Of a stretch of 64,000 nucleotides of DNA, positions 1-12,752 are shown piece after piece. How positions within the stretch are numbered: position 1 is the stretch's first letter; every line of letters begins with the position of its first letter. The notes under the pieces are model-generated. The model had not been told where the DNA came from and ran no database searches. It saw only the letters and a list, made by a program, of their open reading frames with translations. The DNA is taken from assembly GCA_964016985.1 (NCBI GenBank), contig OZ024830.1, positions 78,877,852-78,941,851 of the forward strand, in the 5' to 3' direction. The stretch is from Anodontia alba. Lineage: Eukaryota; Mollusca; Bivalvia; Lucinida; Lucinidae. Made by a program: the position numbers and the translations under genes.

Positions 1-135
1 ACTTACTCGTTATTCAAAAGTTTTGCCAATTTCTCCCTTTACCATAGAAAAAGTGGTGAATAAGTGGCAAACAAAACGTCACAATGCATGCACCATTTCT
101 GTTTGGAAACTGTTTCTGTATTTAACCATTTCACC

Positions 136-414
136 ACGAAAACACGCCTATATAATTTTGACCCTCTTATATACTTTTGTATAGTAAAACTGGGGTTTAC
201 AGGGGTATACATTATTTTTCCTATTTTGCTAAAAAAAAAACAAAGTTTGTGGGTACTCGTTAGAACTACTCGCCAAGGCGGTTCTAACGAGTACCCACAA
301 TCTAAGTTTTAAGAAAAAAAAAACATGAAAAATATCAGAATATGTTACCTTAAAAAATTCCTTTTTTTGGTTGTAAAATTTTCAATATATTTGAATAGGC
401 GTGTTTTCGTAATG
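136..414 (+). mobile_element. Hairpin MITE family A, copy A1
   Basis: Ends ACGAAAACACGCC and GGCGTGTTTTCGTAATG. The left half has AAACTGGGGTTTACAGGGG and the centre is the palindrome GTGGGTACTCGTTAGAAC with its complement. About 280 bp, no coding capacity. Confidence 0.85.
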
Positions 415-975
415 TTCAATCCTCAAAAGCTATTTCTTACTATTTCTATTGTGTCAAGATAACCTGCTCCTTGAAGGGCGACTAGCAAATGCACTGATGA
501 GGCAGTGATTCCGCGAGGTGGAATCAGAGTCTTCTTTCATATGGAGTGTGACCTGAATAAAGGGGTTTTATATTCTTTGCAAATAAGGATCATAAAACTC
601 GTGCAAATAAGAAAGGTTCATAGGACACTCTGCATACGCAAATTTATATCATGGCTTTCGTTGTTCACATTCTTTATAGATTAACCTCTTGCAAGAACAA
701 GGAAATGAAGAATAAATTTAAACCGACGGATTCACCTTAAGATTATCATTAATCTTACATGTTAGGGACCATATTTTCACCACACAGCTCAATGATAATG
801 CTAAAGTTATACAAAAATAAATAAAAAAAATAAAAAAATAAATAAATAAAAAATAAAATAAAAATAATAAAATTATAAAATAATAAAATAAAAAACGGTT
901 TCATGGAACTCCCGCTTTAGAAACTACTTATATTAACGTATTAACGCTTATATTTTTTACTTTGATAAACCGTAC
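415..975. other. No gene seen; A/T low-complexity
   Basis: Nothing recognised apart from an A-rich AATAAAT tract at 815-895. Confidence 0.7.
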
Positions 976-1080
976 CTAGTGGGCACAGAACATTAAACAA
1001 CGTCGATTCAGCGTCGGTTCAACGTCATGACATTCAAAACGTTGAATCGACGTTGTTTCAACGCTGTGTGTCTGCTTAGG
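976..1080. mobile_element. ACGT-palindrome element family E, copy E1
   Basis: AACAACGTCGATTCAGCGTC and its degenerate complement AACGTTGAATCGACGTTG around TCATGACATT; damaged ends (AGTGGGCACA, CTGCTTAGG). Confidence 0.7.
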
Positions 1081-1399
1081 TAACCTATAACTGAAGATAA
1101 GAAGATCCATGTTTATTATACAAAATATACAGAACAAGAAAAAAGATAATAATAAAAAAGAATAAATAAATAAATAAAATGGAAATTAAAACACGGACCG
1201 ACCATTTTATAAAATCACTTTACGGCTGTCTGTTTTAGAGATATTTTGTTTCCTCGCACTGTGCCTTTCAAAAAATATTAACAAAGAATCACCTAGCAGT
1301 ATCTAAGCGACATCAAACAAAACAACAAATCAAACAACTACATAAACGTAAAGAACTTTACAAATTGCAATGAAATAAAAATTTGGGACATATAAGTAT

Positions 1400-2010
1400 C
1401 CAAATTCGAGTGCCTATTCGAGGTCCTGGGAGCCTAGCTAGGGAGTGTAAATTAAAGCGGCTGGGTGCCCAAACTAGGGACATTTCAAAGAGATGAAACT
1501 TAATGCGTACAGAGGACACATATAGAGCAACTGGCAGGATTTTTTTTTAAAAAAGAAATTCGTCGGGAAAATCACGAGAAAACGATCGTAGAAAAAAGGT
1601 CACTTACTTATGCATCCAACTAACTATATTTAAACGGGTACCCAAATTATTGCTCCTGTGTACCCCAGCTGGGAAAGTTTCAGACATGAAGCTAAATGAG
1701 TACAAAGGACATAATCAGAGATACTAGCAGTGATTTTTTAAAAAAATCGCCAGGAAAAGTCGACAAAAAGTACCGTATACTAAAAACGGCACACGCTTTT
1801 CATTAGAGAGGGGTACCCAAGGTCGAGTTCCTAGTTGTAAGCCTACATTTCAAAGAGATGAATCTTGGTGGGTAAAACATATTTAGAGCAACTAGAAGAA
1901 AAAATGTTAAAGAAATTCGTCGGGAAAAGTTTGAGAAATTGATGGTAGAAAAAGGGTAACTTATGCATACAAATGACTAGATTCAGATAGGTACTTAAGG
2001 CTTCGCCAAC
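1400..2010 (+). repeat. ~200 bp tandem repeat, three diverged units
   Basis: Shared phrases GGGTACCCAA, TTTCAAAGAGATGAA, AGAGCAACTGGCAG and AAATTCGTCGGGAAAA recur about every 200 bp. Confidence 0.7.
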
Positions 2011-3540
2011 ATTTACTGTCGTTGAAAATTTGTGGGTGGAGTATGGAAGAGAGATCATCAGTTCAACATCACGTTCTCATATAAAACCTTTATGAAAGAA
2101 ATGCTCACCACTTGCGATATTTTTTTTTGCTCTGCTATTTTTGACTGCGAGTAGTAGGGGAGGAAAATAGACCTGAATACGCCGGAACGTTGTTTAGTTA
2201 CTTTTTCATATGTGTTGGACATATTAATGCATCATTGTTTCTGTATACATATCTGTAGTTGCGCCACTCAGTAATATTTTTTCTTTGGTTTGTTAGAACG
2301 CCCTGTCATTATTTCTGACATGCCACCAATAACATAGTAGCCATGATTGCTTTCAAGCTAAAATGTGTCAAAGGTAAACTCGTTTCAAGCACCTGACACT
2401 GCATTCAAGATTAGTCCAAAAAACAGCCTCTTCTTTTATTTTGGAGTAATTGAAGATGTTTCACATGATTCGGTCTTTAATTTATGCCTTCATTTATGGC
2501 AGTAGTGAGAATCAAACCGAGTGTTGAAACTTTTGGTCTCTTTTCTCACATTTTAGTTTTTCTAAGAGCCATATCCTAAACGTTTTGATATATTCCTACT
2601 CAAGTCTATTTCTGGCCGACGAAAGATCGTACCTTTTTCTAATTATGTGGCAAATTTCTGCGCTTCCACTTAAAAATTAAAATCAAACAGAATCAATGTG
2701 ATTCCGATTATTTTTATCACCAACTTTTGAAATTACATCAAAATTGCGGACCGTTTTTCTTTCAAACATATCCTACAGGTAATTGTAAGATTCTCACGCT
2801 TAACAACTGTGTGTGTCGAAGAAGAAAGCAGCTTTGAAATTACTGAATACAGGTAATACTTTTGTTTTATAAGTGCCGCATCATAAACTTATATGACACT
2901 TATCATTTAGGAGAAAATTTGTAACATGTTGAAATAAGCATGATTACGATGTCGTATCGTGTATTATTTCGATGTCTACACGCGGGTCCAAAGTTTTGTG
3001 TATGGTGGATGAACGATTCATTGAAGCTTTAGTACCGTGACAAATTCAGAAATGAAATGAATTATATTGGACATTGTATGTGCATTTCAAACTACGTTGA
3101 AACGTTTATTTATAACGACAACATTCAGTGACATAAAACTTCTTTATCTGCTGATCACAACAATATGTGAAGCTTAATCACCAGAATCTTCTTTCGAATA
3201 ATAAAAATAATGGTAAAGCACCACTTCAACACCATCTGAAGTTTTGTTTTTCTTGTCCGTAGAATAAATTCTCGAAAACCCAATTTTGACATCACTTAGG
3301 AAAAATGTCCCTGTATAACTTGCTTTGAAGATCCTGATTCCAGAGAAAATAAAACTTACTATTCCTGCAGGTAGCCACAAATAATCACAAGTGCGAAACA
3401 GACTGATAACAAAGGAAAAAAGTTGTCAATTCAAACAATATTACTTTATTTCAAATACCTCATGAATAAAACTTTCCCTAAAATAGTGAATCCTCTTTAT
3501 ATAGTACAATAGTAATGCACAATATTTGCACAACACTATG
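2011..3540. other. No gene seen
   Basis: No coding, RNA or repeat signal recognised; the minus-strand ORF at 3174-3380 is unsupported. Confidence 0.65.
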
Positions 3541-3559
3541 TTTTAACTTCATAATACAT

Positions 3560-3719
3560 TAACCTATAGATAATGTGCTATTCTCTTCTGTTTTCACACC
3601 TTCCACAGAAAAAACGACCTTTCAGTCGTTACTTAAAGTCTTAAACCAGAAGGTCCCTTAGGCGGTTACCTGTGTGACGTAACTCTTCCCGCTCAATTGA
3701 CCACGTGTCAGTTTCTTTT
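3560..3719 (+). repeat. Left terminal inverted repeat of 6.1 kb block
   Basis: Starts TAACCTATAGATAATGTGC and ends CGTGTCAGTTTCTTTT. Contains ACGACCTTTCAGTCGTT, a small hairpin. Differs from the right arm at two positions only. Confidence 0.85.
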
Positions 3720-4228
3720 CTGTGGACAAAGAAATTCAACAAGGATTATTTACCTGTGATAGAAATTTGGATTATTTCTTTCCTCACGGATAAATTTATG
3801 TATCCTTGTGTTTCTTTTGTTTATTTATCACTCCTTTCACTTTCTGTGTTATTATTTAGAATTTTCAATTTTCGATTTCATGTATTTTTGACTGGTCTTT
3901 TTCCACATGCGTTTTCGCGACTCTCGCTATTCGGCACAACGCTCGTGCGCGATCGGTTCGATAGTCGTGTTTATATATGCAGAATATTTTTGTTCTTTTC
4001 GTTCCAGGTTATTCAGCAATTACGATATGTTTTTCCTGGACTTTTGTTTGCAGAGATCTTCAGTTGGCTAAAGATTCTCATGGTGGAGAAGCTGATTGTA
4101 AAGAACTTGTCAACCCTTGATGGGTTATAAGACAATTCTTTACTGATGGGAGCCCCACCCCATATGGCTTTACAGTCGGGGTAAGACCCATCAAGGTGGC
4201 ATCTTTGGGTACTTAGTATCCGATAAAG

Positions 4229-4450
4229 TCTAAGTCCACCAGTCACCAGTCACCAGTCAACCAGGCACCAGTCAATCAGCTTCACCAGTCACCAGTCAAT
4301 CAGGTGCCAGTCAACCAGGCACCAGTCACCAGTCATCCAGGTGCCAGTCAACCAGCAACCAGTCACCAGTCACCCAGTCACCACTCACCAGTCACCCAGT
4401 CACCAGTCACCAGTCACCGATCAACCAGGCACCAGTCAACTAGTCTCCAG
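4229..4450 (+). repeat. CACCAGT/CAACCAGG satellite
   Basis: About 30 irregular copies of 7-8 bp words (CACCAGT, CAACCAG, GCACCAGT) in tandem. Strand-asymmetric and C-rich on the plus strand. Confidence 0.9.
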
Positions 4451-4494
4451 TCAATAATTTAATTATTTTCTGGAAAGACTTAGTTTTTGACATA

Positions 4495-5330
4495 TTTCAC
4501 CGGACAAAATAGTCACGTATACTAACTTCCGGTCATTATGTCTAATTATTAAAAAAAAATTTCACTGGGCAAAGTATCAGTAATATTTCTGATACTTACA
4601 CCCGGTCATATTATTATATTATTTCTGATTTTTCACCAGGCAAACTTTTACAGAAAGTGTCTGGTCAATTTTTGCCTAATAATTAATTATCTTCGGGAAA
4701 AAGTTTCGAATACTTGTGCCCGCTCAGTTTTCATATATAATCTCCCTTTTTCATCGGACTAGAGTTACGAATACTACTATCCGATCAATTTGTCAAATTA
4801 CTTGTAACTTTACCGGGCAACAGTTACGAATACTAGTGTCCGGTCATTTTGTCGGGTAACTAGTGTCAAAATAATGATCACTAATTCCCGAACAATCTGT
4901 TATCGTTCATAGAGCTCCATTCACGTTTAAGTCAATGGATATAGGTTATTAAGTGAAATACATAATAACTTTTTATACAAAAAATTCTGTACAGTCTTTC
5001 CCAAATCAGACTAGAATCCTTAATATTCCATTGACTTATTATAGGTGTGTAATTCCATTAATATTTTAAATTAACTTATGTTTTATCTCTTTTATCCGCT
5101 AGAAAGAGTTAAACTTCCGACTATAACAAAATTCTTACCGGGCAGCAGTTCGTAGACTAGTGCCAGGTCATTCCAATGATGTTTTATCTCTTTAATTCGC
5201 TAGAAAGCGGTTAAATTCCGACTCTAACAAAAATTTCATCGGGAGGCACTTCGTAGAGTAGTGGCAGGTCATTCTAACGAAATTCCACCGGGCAGTAGTT
5301 TCGTAGAGTTTGTGTCGGATTACTAGTGTC
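4495..5330 (+). repeat. Array of short diverged hairpins (ACCGG...CCGGT)
   Basis: At least nine units, each with ACCGG-like and CCGGT-like arms around TTACGAATACT-like loops: about 4499, 4563, 4634, 4693, 4751, 4812, 5138, 5239 and 5284. The unit near 4571-4596 has 9 bp arms AAGTATCAG/CTGATACTT. Several stems differ by paired changes. Confidence 0.6.
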
Positions 5331-8300
5331 CGAGTAGTAGTCACTAGTACTCGCTCAACATATATTTATTTAATAACCACTATAGACGTGTATAGTCTTG
5401 GATTATAGGTTATTGAATGACAGCGATGGGTTCTAATACCTAGTAGCCAAATATATTGTTGAATTCTGTCCAGTCACTTTTGAACTTGACTTAAATTCTA
5501 TATATATATTTATTATTGAAAATGAATTAAGAATTATCGGTTACGATCAAATTCGCAATTCATTCACTAAGTGTAGAAGATACTTCCAGCTATAATTATA
5601 TCTCTTTTATTCGCTACAAAGAGATTAACTTCTTACATATTCACCTTATTCGGCTCTAGGGCAAAGGTGAACTATAAAACTATCGTTATTTATAAGAAGA
5701 AAAATATACACGAAATCTAAAAAAAATTCTTCTTTCCTCCCCTGTTTTTCTTCTACATGCTCCGATATGTAATCAGCATGTAATCTAAGGAGTAAATTGA
5801 CAAGAAAGTAGCAATCGATCTTTTCTACTTTCTATTAATTTTTCATTCTTAAGGTATCGGAAATTTACACCAACCAGATAAATAAATTAACAGTTTATTT
5901 ATTTATTCGCTACCTCTCTAGATTACTACGATTTAAAATTCTAGTTGAGGTACATATTTTCCTTTTGCCTTTTCTACATGGAAAATAGTTGATCCGATAA
6001 GCTATTATTCTATTTTATACTATCTTTTGATTGATTATATAAGAGTCTAGGTCAGTCGTGCTCTGTCTAAACTCTGCTATAAAATAATAAATAAGAAAAA
6101 AATCTTATATTTAGGCATAGATATAATTCGATACGTTCTTTACTTTGCCTGTTTTATTTTTTCTTCTGGATCATTTAAGACTACGATAGCAATATACCAG
6201 ATATTTTTTTGCCTCAGTAAGAATCTATTACACCGAAGATTCTTCATATTGGAATAATAATTTTATTATGATTATAATTTCTAGACCTAATTAATCCTCG
6301 TATATTATAGGTCTACTTTATCTTATTGAGGAATAGTTTTGCTTCGACTAGCTCTATACCTCTAATATTTTATTTATAACTAGAGTCCATGTCAATCAAA
6401 ATTTTCTTGCACTTTGGTATTGACAATGGATACATATTTAGTAAAGGCATTAATTATTCAGTACGTGACAGATTATTATTGCCTAAATTAGATATTATAT
6501 ACAATACATTCCTTTTGATATTTTGTTTTATTGACTTTGTAACTATTCAGAAACTGCCAAAGTCAATCATTTCCTTCCTCTAAACTTACCGAAGCTCTAG
6601 ATTATGTTGATATATATATTTTTGATATATGCTTAGAGGTTAATTAACGAGAGTTTACCTCATAATAGCAGATATTATTATATTTATATTAATCAATCTA
6701 TAGTCTAGGCTTAGACAAAAGGGAAAACATCCTTAATTACGAGCCGGTAAAGAATTAAGACACTCTTAATTATCTCTTTACCCCTCCTTTATGTTTACAT
6801 TCGTTAAAGGGATCATAGTAATTCTCGCTAAGAGTTCAAGTTATGTTTGCGAAAAATGCAAAGATTAATATCTTGATTTCCAGTCCGCATCAAAATGGTC
6901 TATATATATAGATAAATATCTTTTCCGAAACTGGATATTTATTTATTTTTCCACACAATAAGTCATTTCAAGATGTCGATGATTTTGAAATGCACTGCTT
7001 CAATTTATAATATAAAATATGTTTATATTAACTTCACAACTTAGTAAGTGCTGCACCTACGTTCCTGGTCAGATCTTACTTTTGTGATACGTTTTTGAAC
7101 ATACTGAAAGTTTTCTCCGATTATACATTCGGTAAATAAACTTTCGAGTAGTATTTATGCTTTTAAACATTCAGATTATTTGATAATTGTTGGAGATAAT
7201 ATATTATTCCGATATTTATATATCTATCTTCATTATTTATCTTTCTCATCTTACTTTTAAATTAGATTGACCTTCTCGCTACGTTCCAGGTTTAAATCTA
7301 GCTAACATTGTGGAACAGTCACTTTTTTATTTCCTAAACAATATTTTAACATTTTTCTCAGTATTCAGAGCATAACGACCATGAATACTTGGAAATAATT
7401 CAATTCTACGCTTGTTAAACTAAGCCTAAAACAAGCCCTAGTTTTTTAGAATGGATATTATCCTTCGATTCAGTTCACGGAGATACATCCTTTTAGATCC
7501 CATTATCTCTATTTCAATCATACAAAATTCTAATGACTAAGTACTCCTTTTCTACGTACGAATACAGAATATCGAGTCACTGTTGCTGCATATTGGTTAA
7601 AGATTAAACACATTTTATCTTAAACCTATATGACGTTAAATTAATTATTATCTCTTTCATATACATTTTTTACCCTTCCGTCAGGGATCGCAGTAATAAT
7701 ATTATTACTCTCTATGGTTTACACATAGATCTCGAGAGTATATATATGTATTTTCTTCCTGAACTCATTTGCGAGTACGTAATTTGATATTTCAGGAATT
7801 ACCAATTATGCAGACATAGATTTTATTCTATTAATATTCAATTCTAAAAATTTGATTGAATGTTTATCTATAAAATTTCCGGGCAGTAATTTTATAGAGA
7901 GTTATATGTTTAATAATTCCTTGCTTAATAAATAGTTATGCTTAACCTATTATTTATAGCGGGAATTTTGTTCAGTAGTATAATTTTTATTTAGTATTAA
8001 TATATTTCTTACTATTCTTAAATATGCGTATAGAATAGTAATACTATCTCTTAACTTATAAATTAAGTGTTTTTTGAGATTATTAATCAGTATTATTGTA
8101 TAATCTTTCTTCAGAGATTATCACACTATTACTTTTTCTCTGAGTCCTTCTCTTTTTATGAACATTTTGATTCGTATCAAAGTGGATTTTTTAACATTTC
8201 TTGATTTCCATGATTATTTACTCAGGAGTACTTTTCATGGCAATCTTCTGGTATAGAAAGATTCTATCCAGCTTATTTATTATTGCTTAATCTTATCAAT

Positions 8301-9333
8301 ACGGTAAGATTTAGCCAAACTATGACCGTCATACAGGTTGCTGCGATTAACCTTATTCTTATCTCTCTTATTCTCTGTCAAACTCTTAAGTTATGATGTT
8401 GACAGTTTATTCTTTATTTTTTTGTCAGGATATCAAACGCTTTTATATGTCTATGACAAAACTAATTATCAATGGTTTAGGTTGTTTTTTCTTCCCAGCA
8501 GTTATATGCAAACTCTGTATTATTTTATTGCTTGACTAAAAATTCGTAATACAATTAGTCTAGCAATAGTTTTAACCATTATGTTTGTCTATACCTTTTT
8601 TTCTTCTGATGGATAATATAGTTATAGTTAAGTTAACTCCATCTACTTTTATTATCTCCCCTTCTTTAATTTGATCAAAGGGAAATAATTACATATTATG
8701 GTTATTTTAAGTCTGTGTCTGTTCATCGGAAACTGTCCTGTCGCTCCAATTAACAGAATCTAATTAGTTTATAATTCTAATAGCTTAGACTATTACAATT
8801 ACATAGCTTCACATATCTAGAATTTTATCCAAAATATCTACATATGTCAGTTATCTATAGGAAACTCCACCGAGTAGACTTTTCCTTATTTATTCAAGAC
8901 CCTACATAGACTACTTACAGTGTATGGTCTTGGCTTTTTGTTTTACAAATTTTGTTTTGAAAATATTTCTATATTCCTAGCTTACTTTGCGATGGAATAT
9001 TTATGTTATGTCTCAATGACTCCCTTTTCGTTTTGAAGCCAATTGTTGTTCCCCCCCCCCAAAAAAAAAGAGGGGGGGGGGGGGGGGGGCAATGTTAGGT
9101 CTCTGAGACTTAAGAACAGGCTTCCTCTAGAGTCTACTAATATATATAAGGTTGTTAGATCATAACACCTTAAAGATATGCTATTTTGTGAATCTAGATC
9201 ATTCTTTCTATTAAATATAGAATTAGAATGTATCTGATTCCTTTGAGTTTCCTTCTGAGTCTTAACCAGAAGTGGTGAGATATTATTGGTGTTAGAATTA
9301 GGAGAGCACCTCCCTCCTATTCTGCAAATTCTA
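5331..9333. other. AT-rich interior with no recognisable gene
   Basis: No domain, splice pattern or codon signal recognised. Short ORFs (6389, 8338) are low-complexity and hydrophobic by composition. A C10-A9 then G-rich run at 9051-9090 is the only striking local feature, plus an isolated CCGGGCAGTAATTTTATAGA at 7879 echoing the hairpin array. Confidence 0.7.
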
Positions 9334-9428
9334 GCACATTATCTATAGGTTAATGTATTATGAAGTTAAAATGAAGTTTTTTAAAAGTAAAACATATTTT
9401 AACGAGTAATACTTAACCTATAGATAAT
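9334..9428. repeat. Copy of the block's joined outer flanks
   Basis: Bounded by ATTATCTATAGGTTA and TAACCTATAGATAAT, the outermost 15 bp of the arms. Its two inner halves match 3541-3559 (reverse complement) and 9651-9696 (reverse complement, one mismatch), but here they are adjacent rather than 6 kb apart. Confidence 0.7.
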
Positions 9429-9490
9429 CAATTATCTCCCTCCGCCCACCCTCGCTTATCTCTCCTAATTGTGTCTATTGTTTTACACAT

Positions 9491-9650
9491 AAAAGAAACT
9501 GACACGTGGTCAATTGAGCGGGAAGAGTTACGTCACACAGGTAACTGCCTAAGGGACCTTCTGGTTTAAGACTTTAATTAACGACTGAAAGGTCGTTTTT
9601 TCTGTGGAAGGTGTGAAAACAGAAGAGAATAGCACATTATCTATAGGTTA
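9491..9650 (-). repeat. Right terminal inverted repeat of 6.1 kb block
   Basis: Starts AAAAGAAACTGACACGTGG and ends ATTATCTATAGGTTA. The near identity to the left arm implies recent formation or gene conversion. Confidence 0.85.
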
Positions 9651-9696
9651 AGTATTACTCGTTAAAATATGTATTACTTTTAAAAAACTTCATTTT

Positions 9697-11837
9697 AGCC
9701 CACTAACAAGTTTTGATATACTTTTTCTTTGGCTCAAAATGTGATTCGTACTATCAATATTGAATACAAACAATTCATCGATTTTTCTATGGAAATTTCA
9801 GTGTTACTAGCACGTTTCGCAATAAAATGACTTTCCTTTACCAGCTTGACGTGTCAGATGACATTGTGGCCATCCAGAATACTTATTAAGCAAAGAACTT
9901 GTTGTTTTGTGTTGACACGATCCATGGTAAAAACAAAACCATCCAGTCAAATTTAACACTTCCAGTCCGACAGAGGATTTCCGTAAAACAGAAAGGCGAC
10001 AGAAATGGTGGACTCTACGCTTCAAGAACAGCAAATGCGATTTTCTATGGAATCCGGAGGTGACAGGAATAGTCTTCAAAGCATGCCGTAAGATCATCAA
10101 CAGAAATAAACTTTCTTTTCTTGGTAGAGCTCGTGATTTTGGGGAGTAACTTAACTCAGTGTCTAAATATGAAGTAGAGATTTGGAATGATTTTTCTGCC
10201 AGGAAAAATGAACGCTGTTGTCTAGTTTCTGTGTAAAAGCTGCACAAAAAAAAAAAAATAAAAATAAATAATAAATAAATAAATAAAATAAAAATAATAA
10301 AAATAAATAAATAAAACACTCGACAGACCATAAATATATTGATATAATGAACCAGGTCAGCCCGAATTAAAATCCAGTACTCTAGAAACAGAACCCTAGA
10401 GTGGAATCCCTGACGCAGATGTCAGAGACTGAATGTATATATACTTACAAACTATGCGAAATCTCAATATATAACATACGATTTTAGGGGGAAATCAGAA
10501 GTTTTATTCCATATACTCTTCTTTAAAATCTCCTCTGCTCAGTGAACAGATTATCATTCAAATTAGTTACCCAAATCTTGAGACATATATTATAGGTATT
10601 CTAATACCATACTTCTACTACAGTTTAAAAAAGCAAGTTTTATTACCTGTTCAAGGTCTGGAAATACTGTTGTAATCCTGAGAAGGATTGACTCAATAAA
10701 ACAGTCTCAAATTATTTTTTCTAGGTGCCCACGATTGGAGCTTGAATTGTAGGCTTGTTCCACAGATTGGCACTTAATAAGTGTCAGATGGCTGTATTTT
10801 ACTTCGCTTCGCAGAACGGAATACATTTTGTGTGTTTAGACAAGATGACCGACAACACTGACTTGATTAGTAGAATAAGTCAGAAATCTTGAGTAGCAAA
10901 CCAGACTCGAACTTAAAGGCCAATATACCTTATTGTTTTTGCTATAATGAGTGAACTAACAAATGAATAAATTTTCCTGCTGTATTTTGCTATATTTTTT
11001 CCCCATTTTTTGTACATATTAGCAATATGTAAAACACAAAGCAAATTATATAAAATATTGCTAACTTTAAAAAAATGTCTAAATAACCTAAAAAAAAACA
11101 AAAAACTTTTGAATTTCAGATTAACTAGGTTTTCACAAAATTTAGGGTGACTTCACAATTTGATGAGACACTGCAAAGTCCGAAGAAAAATTATGACAAA
11201 GTATCCAAAAGGCTAGAAAAACATCAAATATCCACTAAGTATTTTTTGCCTCTTTTTCTCTAAAAAATATTTGATTCTAATAATTTTGATGTGATTCATT
11301 CTTAATCAGCACAGATGTAGAGGGTAAAACAAAATGTGTATTTACTATCAAAAAGCCCAAAACATGCGCTTTTTCTTCACACACAGTACTACATAAACCT
11401 GCCAACCCAGGCAGGTTAATGGAATAATCCAAGAATATTAACAGTTTTACATCGAACACATGCATTAAATAAACAATTGTTACAATAGCAGCATTTATTG
11501 ACATTGTAAGTTCCAAATTAAAATCATATCTCCAGTATTAAGCTGAGAAAAGTCACAGACAAGTTCCAATATAATCAAGTATTCTGAAACTTGAAAAATT
11601 ATCAAAATATGATAATAAATGCAGAGTAATTGCAGAATTGCACACGTGAAAACTGAAGGATGTGCACTAAAATGGAAATTAAAACAATCTCAATAGTTAT
11701 ATTTCTTGACCTATGTTATGTAGTTTCTTATTTACGATTTATCCCCAGTGCGCCGGCGCTGACTAATCAGAGCTAAAAAGATACTCAGTTATAACCGATT
11801 AGTTATCACTGAAGATTTGGTGATAATTTTACCCATA
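9697..11837. other. No gene recognised
   Basis: The minus ORF at 9807-10331 owes its hydrophobic start to an AAATAAAT tract (10247-10318). The plus strand around 9990-10080 has a short clean frame (EMVDSTLQEQQMRFSMESGG) that could be an old exon tail; not enough to call. Confidence 0.55.
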
Positions 11838-12099
11838 ACGAAAACACGCCTTTAGAAAATTTCACCTCCAAAAACTGAAAATTTTCATATAAAAATATTC
11901 TGATATTTTTCATATTTCTGCTCAAAACATAAATTGTGGGTACTCGTTAGAACTGCCTTGCCGAGGCGGTTCTAACGAGTACCTACAATCTAGGTTTTGA
12001 GCAGAAATAAGAATACTGATGTATACCCATGTAAACCCCAGTTTTACTACATTAAAGTGGGGTTTAAGGAGGTCAAAATTATATAGGCATGTTTTCGTG
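11838..12099 (-). mobile_element. Hairpin MITE family A, copy A2
   Basis: Same ends and central palindrome (GTGGGTACTCGTTAGAAC), reversed relative to A1; flanks read CATAACGAAAACACGCC and CATGTTTTCGTGAT. Confidence 0.85.
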
Positions 12100-12164
12100 A
12101 TATGTCTGTTTGACCTTTACCATATGTTATACTTTACTGTGTGTATTTGGTCAAACAGCCTGAA

Positions 12165-12230
12165 CAAACAGTGTAGATCCAGATAAGACACCGTAAAACG
12201 TGACATCTAATCAGGATCTACACTATTTGC
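12165..12230. repeat. Hairpin family C (GTAGATCC palindromes)
   Basis: Arms AACAGTGTAGATCCAGAT and ATCAGGATCTACACTATTTG around a short variable loop. Other copies: 33814-33878, 37726-37779, 47973-48040, 49978-50040, 55977-56031 and 56681-56775; half copies at 12925-12985, 32545-32578 and 58705-58745. No coding sequence. Confidence 0.8.
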
Positions 12231-12512
12231 CATTCGTCCAACTATTTTTAGACATAGCATTGGGTAGTAAATTGTACTTGTTAAAATGTTAGATAAAGTA
12301 TGGTAAGGATATGAGGTGTCTGAATACTAAGGGTAAATACGGTAAAGTAACAGACACAAAAAATCAAATGATAGATTATTAGCAAATCTTTAACAGTTTT
12401 ACTATGATCATTTTTGTGGAATTTATGGATCAGTCAATCTATTATCCGATTAATTGTGCCAGAGTATGTGACAAACAAAAGTTTCCCTTAATGAAAACTT
12501 GAACAGAGACTC

Positions 12513-12752
12513 CAGGGCCCAGTTGTTCAAAACGTCGTTAGCTTAACGCGCTTATTAAGGGTCATTTCGTTAACTGTTTTAGCAGATTCAATATACAATG
12601 TTCTGATATTTTTTTTGCTGAAAACATGTGAGTAGCAAAAGCTACTCACATTTTTTCAGCAAAAAAAATGCTGCATATTTGCGTATCACTTGATGTAAAT
12701 TTTAAAGAATCGTTAACTAACAACATCGTTAGTTTTGAACAACTGGTCCCAG
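12513..12752. mobile_element. Hairpin MITE family B, copy B1
   Basis: Ends GGGCCCAGTTGTTCAAAACG and GAACAACTGGTCCC, inner terminal repeats GTTAGCTTAACG and CGTTAGTT, and a central TGCTGAAAACATGTGAGTAG hairpin with a short loop. Confidence 0.85.

Larger units (their letters stand above)
3541..9696. mobile_element. 6.1 kb inverted-repeat-bounded AT-rich block
   Basis: 160 bp arms at 3560-3719 and 9491-9650 are reverse complements with two mismatches (98.8%). The interior is very AT-rich and has no convincing coding sequence; the largest ORF (3705-4130) has no recognisable domain. Inside are a CACCAGT satellite, a hairpin array and a 95 bp copy of the block's own joined flanks. It looks like a foldback or non-autonomous DNA element of unknown family. 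No clear target-site duplication was seen. Confidence 0.65.

Noticed and set aside
3705..4130. 141-codon plus-strand ORF in the foldback block
   Set aside because: Phe/Leu-rich by AT composition and overlaps the terminal repeat; no motif or family resemblance.
4229..4450. CRISPR or telomere-like array
   Set aside because: Words are 7-8 bp and irregular with no unique spacers; the genome is animal; the sequence is not TTAGGG-like.
9807..10331. 174-codon minus-strand ORF
   Set aside because: Its N-terminal third is translated AAATAAAT low complexity; the rest has no recognisable domain or splice context.
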